From: CAZSLI01 sp964607705
Lineage (GTDB): Bacteria; Actinomycetota; Coriobacteriia; Anaerosomatales; PHET01
Length of the DNA stretch: 64,000 bases
Assembly (NCBI GenBank): GCA_964607705.1
Contig: CAZSLI010000002.1
Coordinates: forward strand, 1 to 64,000
Direction of reading: 5' to 3'
The notes below the pieces were generated by a model that worked only from the letters and a program-made list of their open reading frames with translations, did no database searches and had not been told where the DNA came from. How positions within the stretch are numbered: position 1 is the stretch's first letter; every line of letters starts with the position of its first letter. A program made the position numbers and the translations under genes. Shown in pieces: positions 27,720-35,070 of the stretch.

Positions 27720-28526
27720 TCAGGTGGCGGGGCGGACCCTCACATGGGTGCCGGGCTCGGCGCCGTAGCGGTCGGCGGCATCCCCCGTGTTGACTGCAAG
27801 CGTGAGCCATCCAGAAGAATCAACTAGCAGGACCGGGTCACCATCGTCTACGTCGGAGAATGTCGTGCGGAAGGGGACCACCACGGCGTTGTGCCCCAGG
27901 CTGACCTCCAACCTGTCGACTCGCAGGCCGAGACCGTCAACGTCCTCGGCGGGGATGTTGAAACGCAATGAACCGAAACGGTCAGCTTCGATGACCTCAC
28001 CCGTCACGTACCCGGCCGCGACTTGGTGACGGCCGAAGGGCGCAGGCGCCAGTGAATCAGCGTCGAGGGGCGTGCCTAGGGAGGACGGGTCCACCCCGCA
28101 GGCCAGCGCGGCAGCCGCAGGCGCTAGGACGTCTCGAGCGTGGAAGGTCGCCAAGGGTCCTCGAAAGTCGATCTTGGTGGGGTCGATGGCGTACGCCTCG
28201 CTGATGCCGCCAGCCCGCCAAGACGCCGGGATCAGCACCCCGTTGTCAGGACCGACCAGTCGGGTGCCTTGGGCAGTCACCAAACAAAGGTCCTGCCGAC
28301 CACCCCCCACACCCGGATCGATCACGACAAGGTGTATGGCCTCAGGCAGCTGGTAGACGCCGGCGGCCGCTATGGCGGCACCCTTCCTGATGTCGAAGGG
28401 AGGTATCTGGTGGCCGAGATCTACGACGTGCGCCTGTGGACACGCACGATGGATGACCGCATGGCAGACACCGACCCACGCGTCCTCGAGTCCGAAATCC
28501 GAGACGAAGCTGATGATCGACTGCAT
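27720..28526 (-). CDS. SAM hydroxide adenosyltransferase (DUF62)
   Basis: This 268-residue enzyme belongs to the family of fluorinase and chlorinase, whose common members hydrolyse SAM to adenosine and methionine. The N-terminal domain shows ISFVSDFGLEDAWVGVCHAV, VVDLGHQIPPFDIRKGA, VVIDPGVGGGRQ and LVGPDNGVLIP. The C-terminal beta-barrel runs from about residue 170. The DFG...D start and the PGVG motif are family hallmarks. No chlorinase-type insertion loop is apparent, so the housekeeping hydrolase is more likely than a halogenase. Confidence 0.92.
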   Translation of the reverse strand: MQSIISFVSDFGLEDAWVGVCHAVIHRACPQAHVVDLGHQIPPFDIRKGAAIAAAGVYQLPEAIHLVVIDPGVGGGRQDLCLVTAQGTRLVGPDNGVLIPASWRAGGISEAYAIDPTKIDFRGPLATFHARDVLAPAAAALACGVDPSSLGTPLDADSLAPAPFGRHQVAAGYVTGEVIEADRFGSLRFNIPAEDVDGLGLRVDRLEVSLGHNAVVVPFRTTFSDVDDGDPVLLVDSSGWLTLAVNTGDAADRYGAEPGTHVRVRPAT

Positions 28527-28599
28527 GCCTACCCTCTCTACAGGGCCGCCGTGGGTTTTCGACTACTATGACTGTAGTACCCGAGACCCGGAGGGGCGA

Positions 28600-29043
28600 A
28601 TGCCGCGGATTGCCAGAGTCCTCGCCGCAGTGCTGCTGGGCTTCACTCTGATCGTGGTCGCTGCCTGCCGGGCATCAGGCCCCGAATATGTCAGCAATGG
28701 CAAGTCGTACTCGGCCACCTCGGTAATGAGGCTGCTCGATACGAAAGGACCCGAGGGGGCCGCGGTTGACGCGAACGAGGCCACCGATAGGCGTCACGAC
28801 GCCCTCACAGCTCTCAGGGCGCAAGGCGGCGGGGCCGCCAAGGCGGCGACGCTGATAACGGCGTCGCTCCCGGCTGAGACGCGCGGAGTGCCCTACTACG
28901 CGGAGTGGGCCACATTCGACTCAACGCCCGCCCTGGTCGTGCTCGAGGTCACCGGCCGCAAGGGCGGCCCCTTGGCGGACCGGCGGGTCTGGGTGCTCGA
29001 TAAGACGGGAGCCGTGCTCTTCTCGGGCATGGGGCGCAACTAG
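28600..29043 (+). CDS. Putative lipoprotein of unknown function
   Basis: A 147-residue exported protein. The first 24 residues form a signal peptide (VLAAVLLGFTLIVVAAC) ending in a usable lipobox with Cys 23, so it is probably anchored in the outer leaflet. The mature part has no motif I recognise; it reads like a small beta-rich domain (YYAEWATFDSTPALVVLEVT). The ATG at 28600 has GGAGGGG upstream. Its stop codon shares CTAG with the stop of the convergent gene on the other strand. Confidence 0.8.
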   Translation: MPRIARVLAAVLLGFTLIVVAACRASGPEYVSNGKSYSATSVMRLLDTKGPEGAAVDANEATDRRHDALTALRAQGGGAAKAATLITASLPAETRGVPYYAEWATFDSTPALVVLEVTGRKGGPLADRRVWVLDKTGAVLFSGMGRN

Positions 29044-29420
29044 GCGCAGAGCTGTCGCCTGTACTCCTCGCGCACGACCGGAGCCAACGAGGCGGTCCAG
29101 CCGCGCTCGATCTCGGCCCAGATGGCCTTCCCATCACGACCCGAATCACTGAGATCGGCTATCACTGAATCGATGACAAGCCTTGCGGCCCCTTCGGTGG
29201 TCCCATGGAGAGTCACGAGCCTGCGCCGCACCACCGCATCGAAGTAGCGGGCGGCGCGGCGCTCAACTTCTTGTGAGTACGTCCGCCCCGAGAAAGTGCG
29301 CGCCGTGACCTCGGCGGCATAGCCCACCAATGACTCGGGGGCTCCGTAGCGCTCGCCGGTCTCCTGGCGTTGAGCATCAAGTAGCGCGGTGAGCGATCGA
29401 TATCGAGTGATGGTTCCCAT
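29040..29420 (-). CDS. Hypothetical protein
   Basis: A 126-residue soluble protein, MGTITRYRSLTALLDAQRQE at the start. It is rich in Arg and Ala and predicted mostly helical (EVERRAARYFDAVVRRRLVT, GKAIWAEIERGWTASLAPVV). No known family is evident. AGGAGGGTCGC precedes the ATG at 29420. It is convergent with the lipoprotein gene and overlaps it by four bases at the stops. Nothing in the context tells its job. Confidence 0.7.
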   Translation of the reverse strand: MGTITRYRSLTALLDAQRQETGERYGAPESLVGYAAEVTARTFSGRTYSQEVERRAARYFDAVVRRRLVTLHGTTEGAARLVIDSVIADLSDSGRDGKAIWAEIERGWTASLAPVVREEYRRQLCA

Positions 29421-29473
29421 GCGACCCTCCTGCGTGAAGTTCTCACGCACAAGGTAGCGCTGGGGTCTGACAT

Positions 29474-29713
29474 CTACTCCATAGGGAAGATGACGGCCAT
29501 GTTCTCGCGGTTCACCGCGACATAGGGTGGCCTGAAGAGCTCTGCGCCGGTCGACGCATCGAAGACTACCGCGTCAGTCACGGCAAGGAAGTCCTTCGCC
29601 TTGGAGTTCAGAGCGTCGGTCAGCCGGCTTCCCGCCAGCACGTGGATGTCGCCCTCGATGCGCCAACTTGCGACGACCATGATGCAGCGGACTTTGTCCT
29701 TCGACGTGTACAC
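29474..29713 (-). CDS. Small hypothetical protein
   Basis: A 79-residue protein starting at GTG with GAAGGGAG five bases upstream. The sequence suggests a compact beta fold (WRIEGDIHVLAGSRLTDALN, then VTDAVVFDASTGAELFRPPY and VAVNRENMAVIFP). I do not recognise the family with certainty. It stands between two unrelated genes on the same strand. Confidence 0.65.
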   Translation of the reverse strand: MYTSKDKVRCIMVVASWRIEGDIHVLAGSRLTDALNSKAKDFLAVTDAVVFDASTGAELFRPPYVAVNRENMAVIFPME

Positions 29714-29773
29714 GGCGCTCCCTTCGCAGGCGTCTCACTGCGAATCTAACTCATATGGCAGAGAACGGAAATG

Positions 29774-30466
29774 CTAGCCGCCGAACCGGGACGCCGCCAC
29801 GAGGAGGATTGTGCGCAACTGCGCAGCCAGCGCCACCTCTGCAAACGACAACGCGAGGGCGATGGCAGCCGGTGTCATGACTTCAACGATGCGAGAGGCT
29901 CTTCGATCGAAGGCAGGGAACATCGCCACGATCACGAGATTGATACAGGTGAGAGTGAAGAGTACCGAGAGCGCGATCATGACGGGATAGCCGACGCCAA
30001 GATGCGGCAGCACGTACAGGATGACGACATACGACACCGGGATCGCTACTAGCCACGTAGCGAATTTCCGTGCAGGGTCAAGCACACGCTGTACCGTCGA
30101 CCGCCGCCACAGTTCGTCGTTGAGCATCGCGACGATGAGAACCGCCGCCGAGAACCCCACTCCGAGACCCGTGATGAGCCTCAGCTCGTTGGTTGTCGTT
30201 CGGAATCCCCCGTACGAGCTCACGCCGTCCCATCCCATCAGGGCGACGAAGACGCCCATCACCGCCCAGACGTAGCCCCTGGGGAAGTCCCGCGGCCGCT
30301 CATTGCGGTGAAGCAGTGTGATGAGGCAGAAGCTCACTACGAAGCCGAGATAGATACCTGTGTCGCGCGCGCAGACAGGTGCCTGCACCCCGCCACCGAA
30401 GAACGAGCGCTCGGGAAGCTGATGACACAGGCCGTAGCCGAACCACTGAAGCACGGATTCAAGCAC
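29774..30466 (-). CDS. DUF2085 family membrane protein
   Basis: A 230-residue membrane protein with the DUF2085 signature near the N-terminus: GYGLCHQLPERSFF followed by PVCARDTGIYLGF. About six membrane helices are visible (for example YVVILYVLPHLGVGYPVMIA). The function of the family is unknown. I chose the GTG at 30466, which has AAAGGA seven bases upstream; an ATG at 30502 would add 12 residues with no ribosome-binding site. Confidence 0.85.
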   Translation of the reverse strand: MLESVLQWFGYGLCHQLPERSFFGGGVQAPVCARDTGIYLGFVVSFCLITLLHRNERPRDFPRGYVWAVMGVFVALMGWDGVSSYGGFRTTTNELRLITGLGVGFSAAVLIVAMLNDELWRRSTVQRVLDPARKFATWLVAIPVSYVVILYVLPHLGVGYPVMIALSVLFTLTCINLVIVAMFPAFDRRASRIVEVMTPAAIALALSFAEVALAAQLRTILLVAASRFGG

Positions 30467-30526
30467 GCCGAGTCCTTTGGAACGAAGAACGGCGGACCGC
30501 ATGCGCGGCCCGCCGCTTCAGCCAGA

Positions 30527-30603
<77 letters not shown>

Positions 30604-30689
30604 GCGAGGCGCTATGCTAACACGCCCCCTGTGGCACGCCAAGCCCATCAGCGCAGGTCGGGTCGAGAAAGTCCATTCGACAACAGAAA

Positions 30690-30716
30690 GGGGGCCCGCC
30701 GACTCGGCGGGCCCCC
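30690..30716. terminator. Strong terminator of the 24-heme cytochrome gene
   Basis: GGGGGCCCGCC and GGCGGGCCCCC form a perfect 11-bp stem with a 5-base loop, flanked by AAAG and CTTTC. On the minus strand it is followed by TTTCTGTTG, 24 bases after the cytochrome stop. It could act both ways, but the cytochrome is the natural client. Confidence 0.8.
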
Positions 30717-30740
30717 TCTTTCACTCTGTGTGCCCGAGCG

Positions 30741-32888
30741 CTAGTTCAGCAGACCGCGCTTAGCCAGGTTCACGTGGCAGTTGGCGCAGAACGTCGGCTG
30801 GTGGCAGTCGAAGCACGGATCGGCGCCGTTCTTCTTGACGATGTTCGGGTGGTAGCGAACCCACGGCTTGGTCGTCGAGGCACCCTCGTGGTGGCACGAG
30901 TTGCAGAAGTTCGGCTGGTGGCAGTTCGCGCAGGTCTTCTTATTGACCTTCTTCTCCGCGAACAGCTGAGCGTGCTGTCCACCGTTGTCCTTCGTGGGCT
31001 TCTCGCCTTCGGCAGGACCGAACCCGCTCGGGTGCGGCATCTCGAGCTTATGGCAGCTCGTGCAGAACTTGGCGTTCGGCAGCGTCGCGGCGTCACCCTT
31101 ATGGCAGTACGTGCAGATCTCGCCGTCCTTGGTGTAGAGCTGGACGTGCTGCGCGTCCGTCGGGCTGAAGTCGCGAACGAACTTCTTCCCCTTGTGCGAC
31201 GCAGGCACGACCTTGCGAGCGTTGTGACACTTAACGCAGTCGTCCTTGGTGTGGCACTTCTCGACACACGCACCTGCACCGTTCTTGTTCACCGAACCGC
31301 CGTGAACCTTGAGCCACGGAGTAGAGGTCGACGATCCGACGTGGTGGCAGTTGCTGCACACTTCCTTGAACTGGTGGCAGTTCTGGCACGGCTTCGGATT
31401 CTTCTTGCTGCTCACGTGGTTCGTCTTGAACTCGGCCGGGTGAGGCATCTCCTGCTTGTGGCATGCCTTGCAGAACGGCGCGTTGGGGCCGCCCGGGCCG
31501 TGGCAGACCTCGCAGGACTCGATGGAGGCAAGGGCGCCGGTCGAGTGGCCCGCGGTCGGCTTCGCAGGAGACGAGCCATAGACGGTGAGCGCCTGTGGCG
31601 GCTTGCCGCGCGTCCAGGTCGAGCTCTTGTGGGAGTCGGGGAAGACCTTCTTGCCCGAGTGGCAATCCACGCAGAACTTGGTGGTGTGGCACTGCGTCGT
31701 GCACGCCTTCACGCCACCCGCCTTGACGGCCTGCGGGTGCTGCTTGGTGGTCCAGTCCTCGGCCGGCTTGTATTCCCAGCCGCCCGCCTTCTCGCCGTGG
31801 TGGCACTTGTTGCAGAACTGCGGATCGGCCTTCGTGTGGCACATCTCGCACTTCTTCGGCTGTGCCTTCGAGATGACGGGGTGACCGTTCGGATCCTTGG
31901 GATCCTTGGGCTCCTTGAACTCGGCCGGGTGAGGCATAGGCATACCGTGGCAGTCGTTGCAGAACTGCTCGGTATGGCAGGTCGCGCAGTAGAAGACGCT
32001 CTCGACGCTCGGGAGCTCCTCGCCGATGCTCACAGTCTGCGAGCCGGCGTTCTCCTCCTGCTCCTTGATGACCTCGTTGACGTCCTTGGGAGCTTCGGCG
32101 GCTTCTTCGCCCTCAGCCGAAACAGACTCGGACGCGGCCTTGTCGGCCTCGGCCTTGAACTCCTTGGCCATCTCGGCGTGGTTCTTCGGCAGGAAGCCGG
32201 GCTGCTTGTGGCTCGGCGGAACGAGATCGAAGCCGGCCGGGTGACATGCGGCGCAGGCGCCCGGGGCAGCGGCCTCCTTCTCGAGGCTGTGACAGCGGAA
32301 GCAAGCGGTCATCGACATGAAGTTCGCGTGCTTCTCGGACTTCTCGCCGCCCTGCTTCTCCGGGTTGCTCAGTGAGGGCTCCCAGTCGCCGCTCTCGTTG
32401 TGAGCGATGCGGTTGTGGCAGACCGGACACGCGGCATTGATCTCCGAGTGAGCCTCGTGGTCGATCTTGATTCCCGGATTGGTGCTCACCTGCCTCGTGC
32501 TGAGGTTGTGGCACTGAACGCACTGCCTGCTGACCATCGTGAGCGACACTTCGCTCTCGGCGTTCAGCGGCAGCTCGTAGTTGTCGGTGACCGTCATATA
32601 CAACTCGCCCAAGGCCTCAGCCTTGTGCAGGATGAAGATGACCGGGTTGGCACCCACAGGCATGTGGCACGCCATGCAGCTGATCTCTGAGTGAGATGAC
32701 CGCTGATAGGCGGTGATCGTGTCGTCCTGCACCTTGTGGCACCCCTCGGCGCAGAACCAACGAGTCGAAGTCACCCCCAGCGCAACGATCATGACGGCGG
32801 CCAGCACCAAGACTGCAACACCAGTCCAGATGATGTACCTCGGCCGCCGAGCCGGATCTTTGAATCCGGCCAGTGAGATCTTGGCCAT
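30741..32888 (-). CDS. Membrane-anchored 24-heme c-type cytochrome (NapC/NrfH-like head, triplicated hexaheme module)
   Basis: A 715-residue protein with one N-terminal membrane anchor (about residues 19-41) and no cleaved signal. I count 21 CXXCH and three CX3CH motifs (CAEGCH, CTTQCH, CVEKCH), so up to 24 hemes. The first six, including CX3CH at the membrane edge, look like a NapC/NrfH-type quinol-side head (RWFCAEGCHK, SCMACHMPVG). After an acidic linker (about 235-300) a six-heme module recurs three times, at about residues 301-422, 459-566 and 592-710. Each module has an xMPHPxxF tag after its second heme. It probably carries electrons from quinol outward. I prefer the ATG at 32888; 32894 is possible. 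Confidence 0.93.
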   Translation of the reverse strand: MAKISLAGFKDPARRPRYIIWTGVAVLVLAAVMIVALGVTSTRWFCAEGCHKVQDDTITAYQRSSHSEISCMACHMPVGANPVIFILHKAEALGELYMTVTDNYELPLNAESEVSLTMVSRQCVQCHNLSTRQVSTNPGIKIDHEAHSEINAACPVCHNRIAHNESGDWEPSLSNPEKQGGEKSEKHANFMSMTACFRCHSLEKEAAAPGACAACHPAGFDLVPPSHKQPGFLPKNHAEMAKEFKAEADKAASESVSAEGEEAAEAPKDVNEVIKEQEENAGSQTVSIGEELPSVESVFYCATCHTEQFCNDCHGMPMPHPAEFKEPKDPKDPNGHPVISKAQPKKCEMCHTKADPQFCNKCHHGEKAGGWEYKPAEDWTTKQHPQAVKAGGVKACTTQCHTTKFCVDCHSGKKVFPDSHKSSTWTRGKPPQALTVYGSSPAKPTAGHSTGALASIESCEVCHGPGGPNAPFCKACHKQEMPHPAEFKTNHVSSKKNPKPCQNCHQFKEVCSNCHHVGSSTSTPWLKVHGGSVNKNGAGACVEKCHTKDDCVKCHNARKVVPASHKGKKFVRDFSPTDAQHVQLYTKDGEICTYCHKGDAATLPNAKFCTSCHKLEMPHPSGFGPAEGEKPTKDNGGQHAQLFAEKKVNKKTCANCHQPNFCNSCHHEGASTTKPWVRYHPNIVKKNGADPCFDCHQPTFCANCHVNLAKRGLLN

Positions 32889-32968
32889 ATGCATCTTCTC
32901 CTTGCTCAGGTGTCCCGACCCGCGTGTGAAAACAGCGGTCCCCTCCCGCTATCCATCATGAGAACGAT

Positions 32969-33010
32969 ATAAGAATGCGGGGCTACCCACAACAGAGGGG
33001 CATAAGAATG
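32969..33010. repeat. Direct repeat upstream of the 24-heme cytochrome
   Basis: ATAAGAATG occurs at 32969-32977 and 33002-33010, 33 bases apart (about three helical turns), in the 174-base gap before the cytochrome. A TTGTGG/TATCGT promoter-like pair with 17-base spacing lies between or over them on the minus strand. It could be a regulator site. Confidence 0.4.
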
Positions 33011-33062
33011 GTTTAGGTATTTTCTCGCCTGGGCGGCCGTACGAAAGAGCCGAGTGGCGCCT

Positions 33063-33524
33063 CTACGCTCGGACAGCGAGAATCAACGAGACCTCTACCG
33101 GGGCACCGAGCGGAAGTTCCGCCACGCCGACTGCCTCGCGGGCGTGCATCCCCGCATCACCAAAGGCGGCGACAAGCACCTCGCTCGCACCATCGATAGC
33201 CTGCGGCTGCGCAGTGAAACCGGGTGACGAAGCAACGTAGCCCGTCAGTTTGATGGCATACACCACATCGTCGAGGTCGCAGACGGTGGCTGCGGCAGCC
33301 AAAGCATTGAGGCAACACTGCCGTGCGCACTCCCGTGCCTGTTCCAGAGTGACCCCATCGCCGACGTGCCCCGCCGCAAGGAGCGCTCCGGCCTGCATCG
33401 GCAACTGTCCGGCGGTGAATACCATCGATCCCGTACTCACTGCAGGGACGTAGGAACCTGCGGGCCTGGGTGGCTCGGGCAGCACCAAGCCGGCAGCGGC
33501 GAGCCTGTCCTTGACCGTCGCCAC
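33063..33524 (-). CDS. ridA: RidA family protein
   Basis: RidA proteins hydrolyse reactive enamine/imine intermediates from PLP enzymes. This 153-residue member shows FTAGQLPMQAG, GVTLEQARECARQCCLNALA and VYAIKLTGYVASSPGF, and ends with the ELPLGAPVEVSLILAV strand. A slightly long C-terminal insertion (REAVGVAELPLG) is in the subfamily with YjgH-like members. The catalytic Arg position is not obvious, so the exact subgroup is uncertain. GTG start two bases after the chemoreceptor stop. Confidence 0.88.
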   Translation of the reverse strand: MATVKDRLAAAGLVLPEPPRPAGSYVPAVSTGSMVFTAGQLPMQAGALLAAGHVGDGVTLEQARECARQCCLNALAAAATVCDLDDVVYAIKLTGYVASSPGFTAQPQAIDGASEVLVAAFGDAGMHAREAVGVAELPLGAPVEVSLILAVRA

Positions 33525-33526
33525 GA

Positions 33527-34684
33527 CTAGCGCACCAAGGTGTCGGCCAGGCGGTTGAGCTCCGTGATGACGGCCTGGATCTGCCGAGACGACTCGGCCG
33601 ACTGTGTGGAGACCTGCGCCATCTCGCGCATGGACACGACCACCTGGTCGGATGCCGTGCGCTGCTGCTGGGTGGCGATGGAGATCTGCTTTGCCGAGTC
33701 GGTCGTCTCTTCGACCTGCGAGACGATCCGGTCGAGGGCGTCGGCCGTCCGACGTGCGAGCGCCTTGCCCTCGTCCACCTTCTTCTGCGCCTTCTCGGTC
33801 GACATGACGAGGGAGCTCGCGCTCGACTGGATCTCTCGGACGACGCGACCGATCTCAGAGGTCGACTCGGTGACCGAGTCGGCGAGCTTGCGGATCTCCT
33901 CGGCGACGACGGCGAAACCCTTGCCCGCCTCACCGGCGCGCGCAGCCTCGATGGCCGCGTTCAGTGCGAGGATCTTGGTCTGCTCGGCGATGTCGTCGAT
34001 GATGACGAGCACTCGCCCGATCTCCTGGCTGCGCTCGCCGAGCTGGAGGATCCGGTCGGACGCGGCCTGCGTCGTCTCACGTATCTCGTCGATGCCGGTG
34101 GCAGTGTCTGCGACCGACTGCATGCCCTCCTCGGCGCTCGCGAGAGTGCGCTCGGCGATGGTGGCGACGGCCTGCGAGTTGTCGGCGATCTGCTTCGAGG
34201 TCTGGGCGAGCTCCTCGAGCGTGGCGGATGTCTCGGTGACTGCGGCTGCCTGCTGGGCGGCCCCCGATGCCTGCTGCTCGGTAGCCGCGAGCACTTCAGT
34301 CGTCAGGCTGCGCACGTCGTTGTTGACGGCCTTCGCCTGGTTGAGCATGCCGGTGACGTCGCCGAAGAGCCTGAGGACCTCATCCTGCAGGTCGTCGCAG
34401 TCTCCACGAGAGTCGACCGCGATCCCCATGCGCTCATGAGCTTGGGTGAGGACGCCGACGAACATGGACTCGCCCACCCGTGCAGCGACGATAGCGCACG
34501 CCACTCCGAGACCCGCACCTGCAACAAGGCACAGCGCCCAGAAGACGATCCATGAGGTGGTGCTTTGCGCATCGACGAAGAAACTCGCCACGAGGGGGAA
34601 GGCGATACCCACGATGACTCCGGCGCCGCCCATGTAAAGAACCAGCTTGCGCCGAGTCTTGCCCCTACCGCGTTGCTGCGCCAC
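33527..34684 (-). CDS. Methyl-accepting chemotaxis protein without a large sensor domain
   Basis: A 385-residue chemoreceptor. Two close membrane helices (LVLYMGGAGVIVGIAFPLVA and WIVFWALCLVAGAGLGVACA) leave only a few residues outside. The signalling coiled coil follows, with the hairpin tip ILALNAAIEAARAGEAGKGF and EEIRKLADSVTEST. HAMP is not evident. I chose the GTG at 34684 (GAGGGG upstream). It must sense something through the membrane helices or cytoplasmic part. It is followed by ridA with a two-base gap. Confidence 0.9.
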   Translation of the reverse strand: MAQQRGRGKTRRKLVLYMGGAGVIVGIAFPLVASFFVDAQSTTSWIVFWALCLVAGAGLGVACAIVAARVGESMFVGVLTQAHERMGIAVDSRGDCDDLQDEVLRLFGDVTGMLNQAKAVNNDVRSLTTEVLAATEQQASGAAQQAAAVTETSATLEELAQTSKQIADNSQAVATIAERTLASAEEGMQSVADTATGIDEIRETTQAASDRILQLGERSQEIGRVLVIIDDIAEQTKILALNAAIEAARAGEAGKGFAVVAEEIRKLADSVTESTSEIGRVVREIQSSASSLVMSTEKAQKKVDEGKALARRTADALDRIVSQVEETTDSAKQISIATQQQRTASDQVVVSMREMAQVSTQSAESSRQIQAVITELNRLADTLVR

Positions 34685-34787
34685 GTGCCCCTCATTTCCC
34701 CTGCCGACCGTCCAGCACATAGTAGCAGCGTGATGGCAGCACGGCAGCGACGGCGTTCCACTGCTTGGATTCATCGGTGCGCACCCG

Positions 34788-34816
34788 TTGCCAAACGATA
34801 CCCCATGGGGTATATT
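34788..34816 (+). promoter_or_regulatory. Promoter with CsoR/CstR-type operator for the ferredoxin-selenoprotein operon
   Basis: TTGCCA (34788-34793) and TATATT (34811-34816) are exactly 17 bases apart. A perfect 16-bp palindrome, ATACCCCATGGGGTAT (34798-34813), fills the spacer and overlaps the -10 box, an ideal repressor position. The ATACCCC...GGGGTAT layout is the format used by CsoR-family repressors (Cu(I)-sensing CsoR, persulfide-sensing CstR). The regulator gene is not in this window, so the ligand is unknown. Confidence 0.75.
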
Positions 34817-34860
34817 CCGACAGCGAACGATGCGGCGGACACCAGGACGGCAGGAGGCCC

Positions 34861-35061
34861 ATGTCAGTCAAGATCGAGAACACGAGATGCGACCGCTCCC
34901 CCGGCTGCCCCGCTCGTCGGGCGTGCCCGCGAGGGGCTATCATTCCGATAGCCGGAGGGGCGTATCCTGGAGCCAACGGGTACACGGTTATCGAAGACAA
35001 ATGCACCGGGTGTGGCGTGTGCGCGCGCGTATGCGCGGGTGGCGCCGTCAATCTTCAATAG
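34861..35061 (+). CDS. Small 4Fe-4S ferredoxin-like protein
   Basis: A 66-residue protein starting at the ATG with AGGAGG just upstream. The C-terminal half has a canonical cluster motif CTGCGVCARVC. The N-terminal half has CDRSPGCPARRACPRGA, with an unusual spacing (C-X5-C-X5-CP), so it may hold one [4Fe-4S] cluster or two. It lacks membrane or signal segments. It is nine bases upstream of the selenoprotein gene and under the palindromic operator, so the two likely act as an electron or sulfur-transfer pair. Confidence 0.85.
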   Translation: MSVKIENTRCDRSPGCPARRACPRGAIIPIAGGAYPGANGYTVIEDKCTGCGVCARVCAGGAVNLQ

Positions 35062-35070
35062 GAGGAACCG

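Noticed and set aside
27720..28526. Fluorinase or chlorinase instead of a SAM hydrolase
   Set aside because: No insertion loop of the halogenase type is seen and there are no secondary-metabolism neighbours; the common hydroxide adenosyltransferase is simpler.
34798..34813. Palindrome ATACCCCATGGGGTAT as a transcription terminator
   Set aside because: It has no loop or T-run and lies between a -35 and a -10 box at optimal spacing, so an operator is far more likely.
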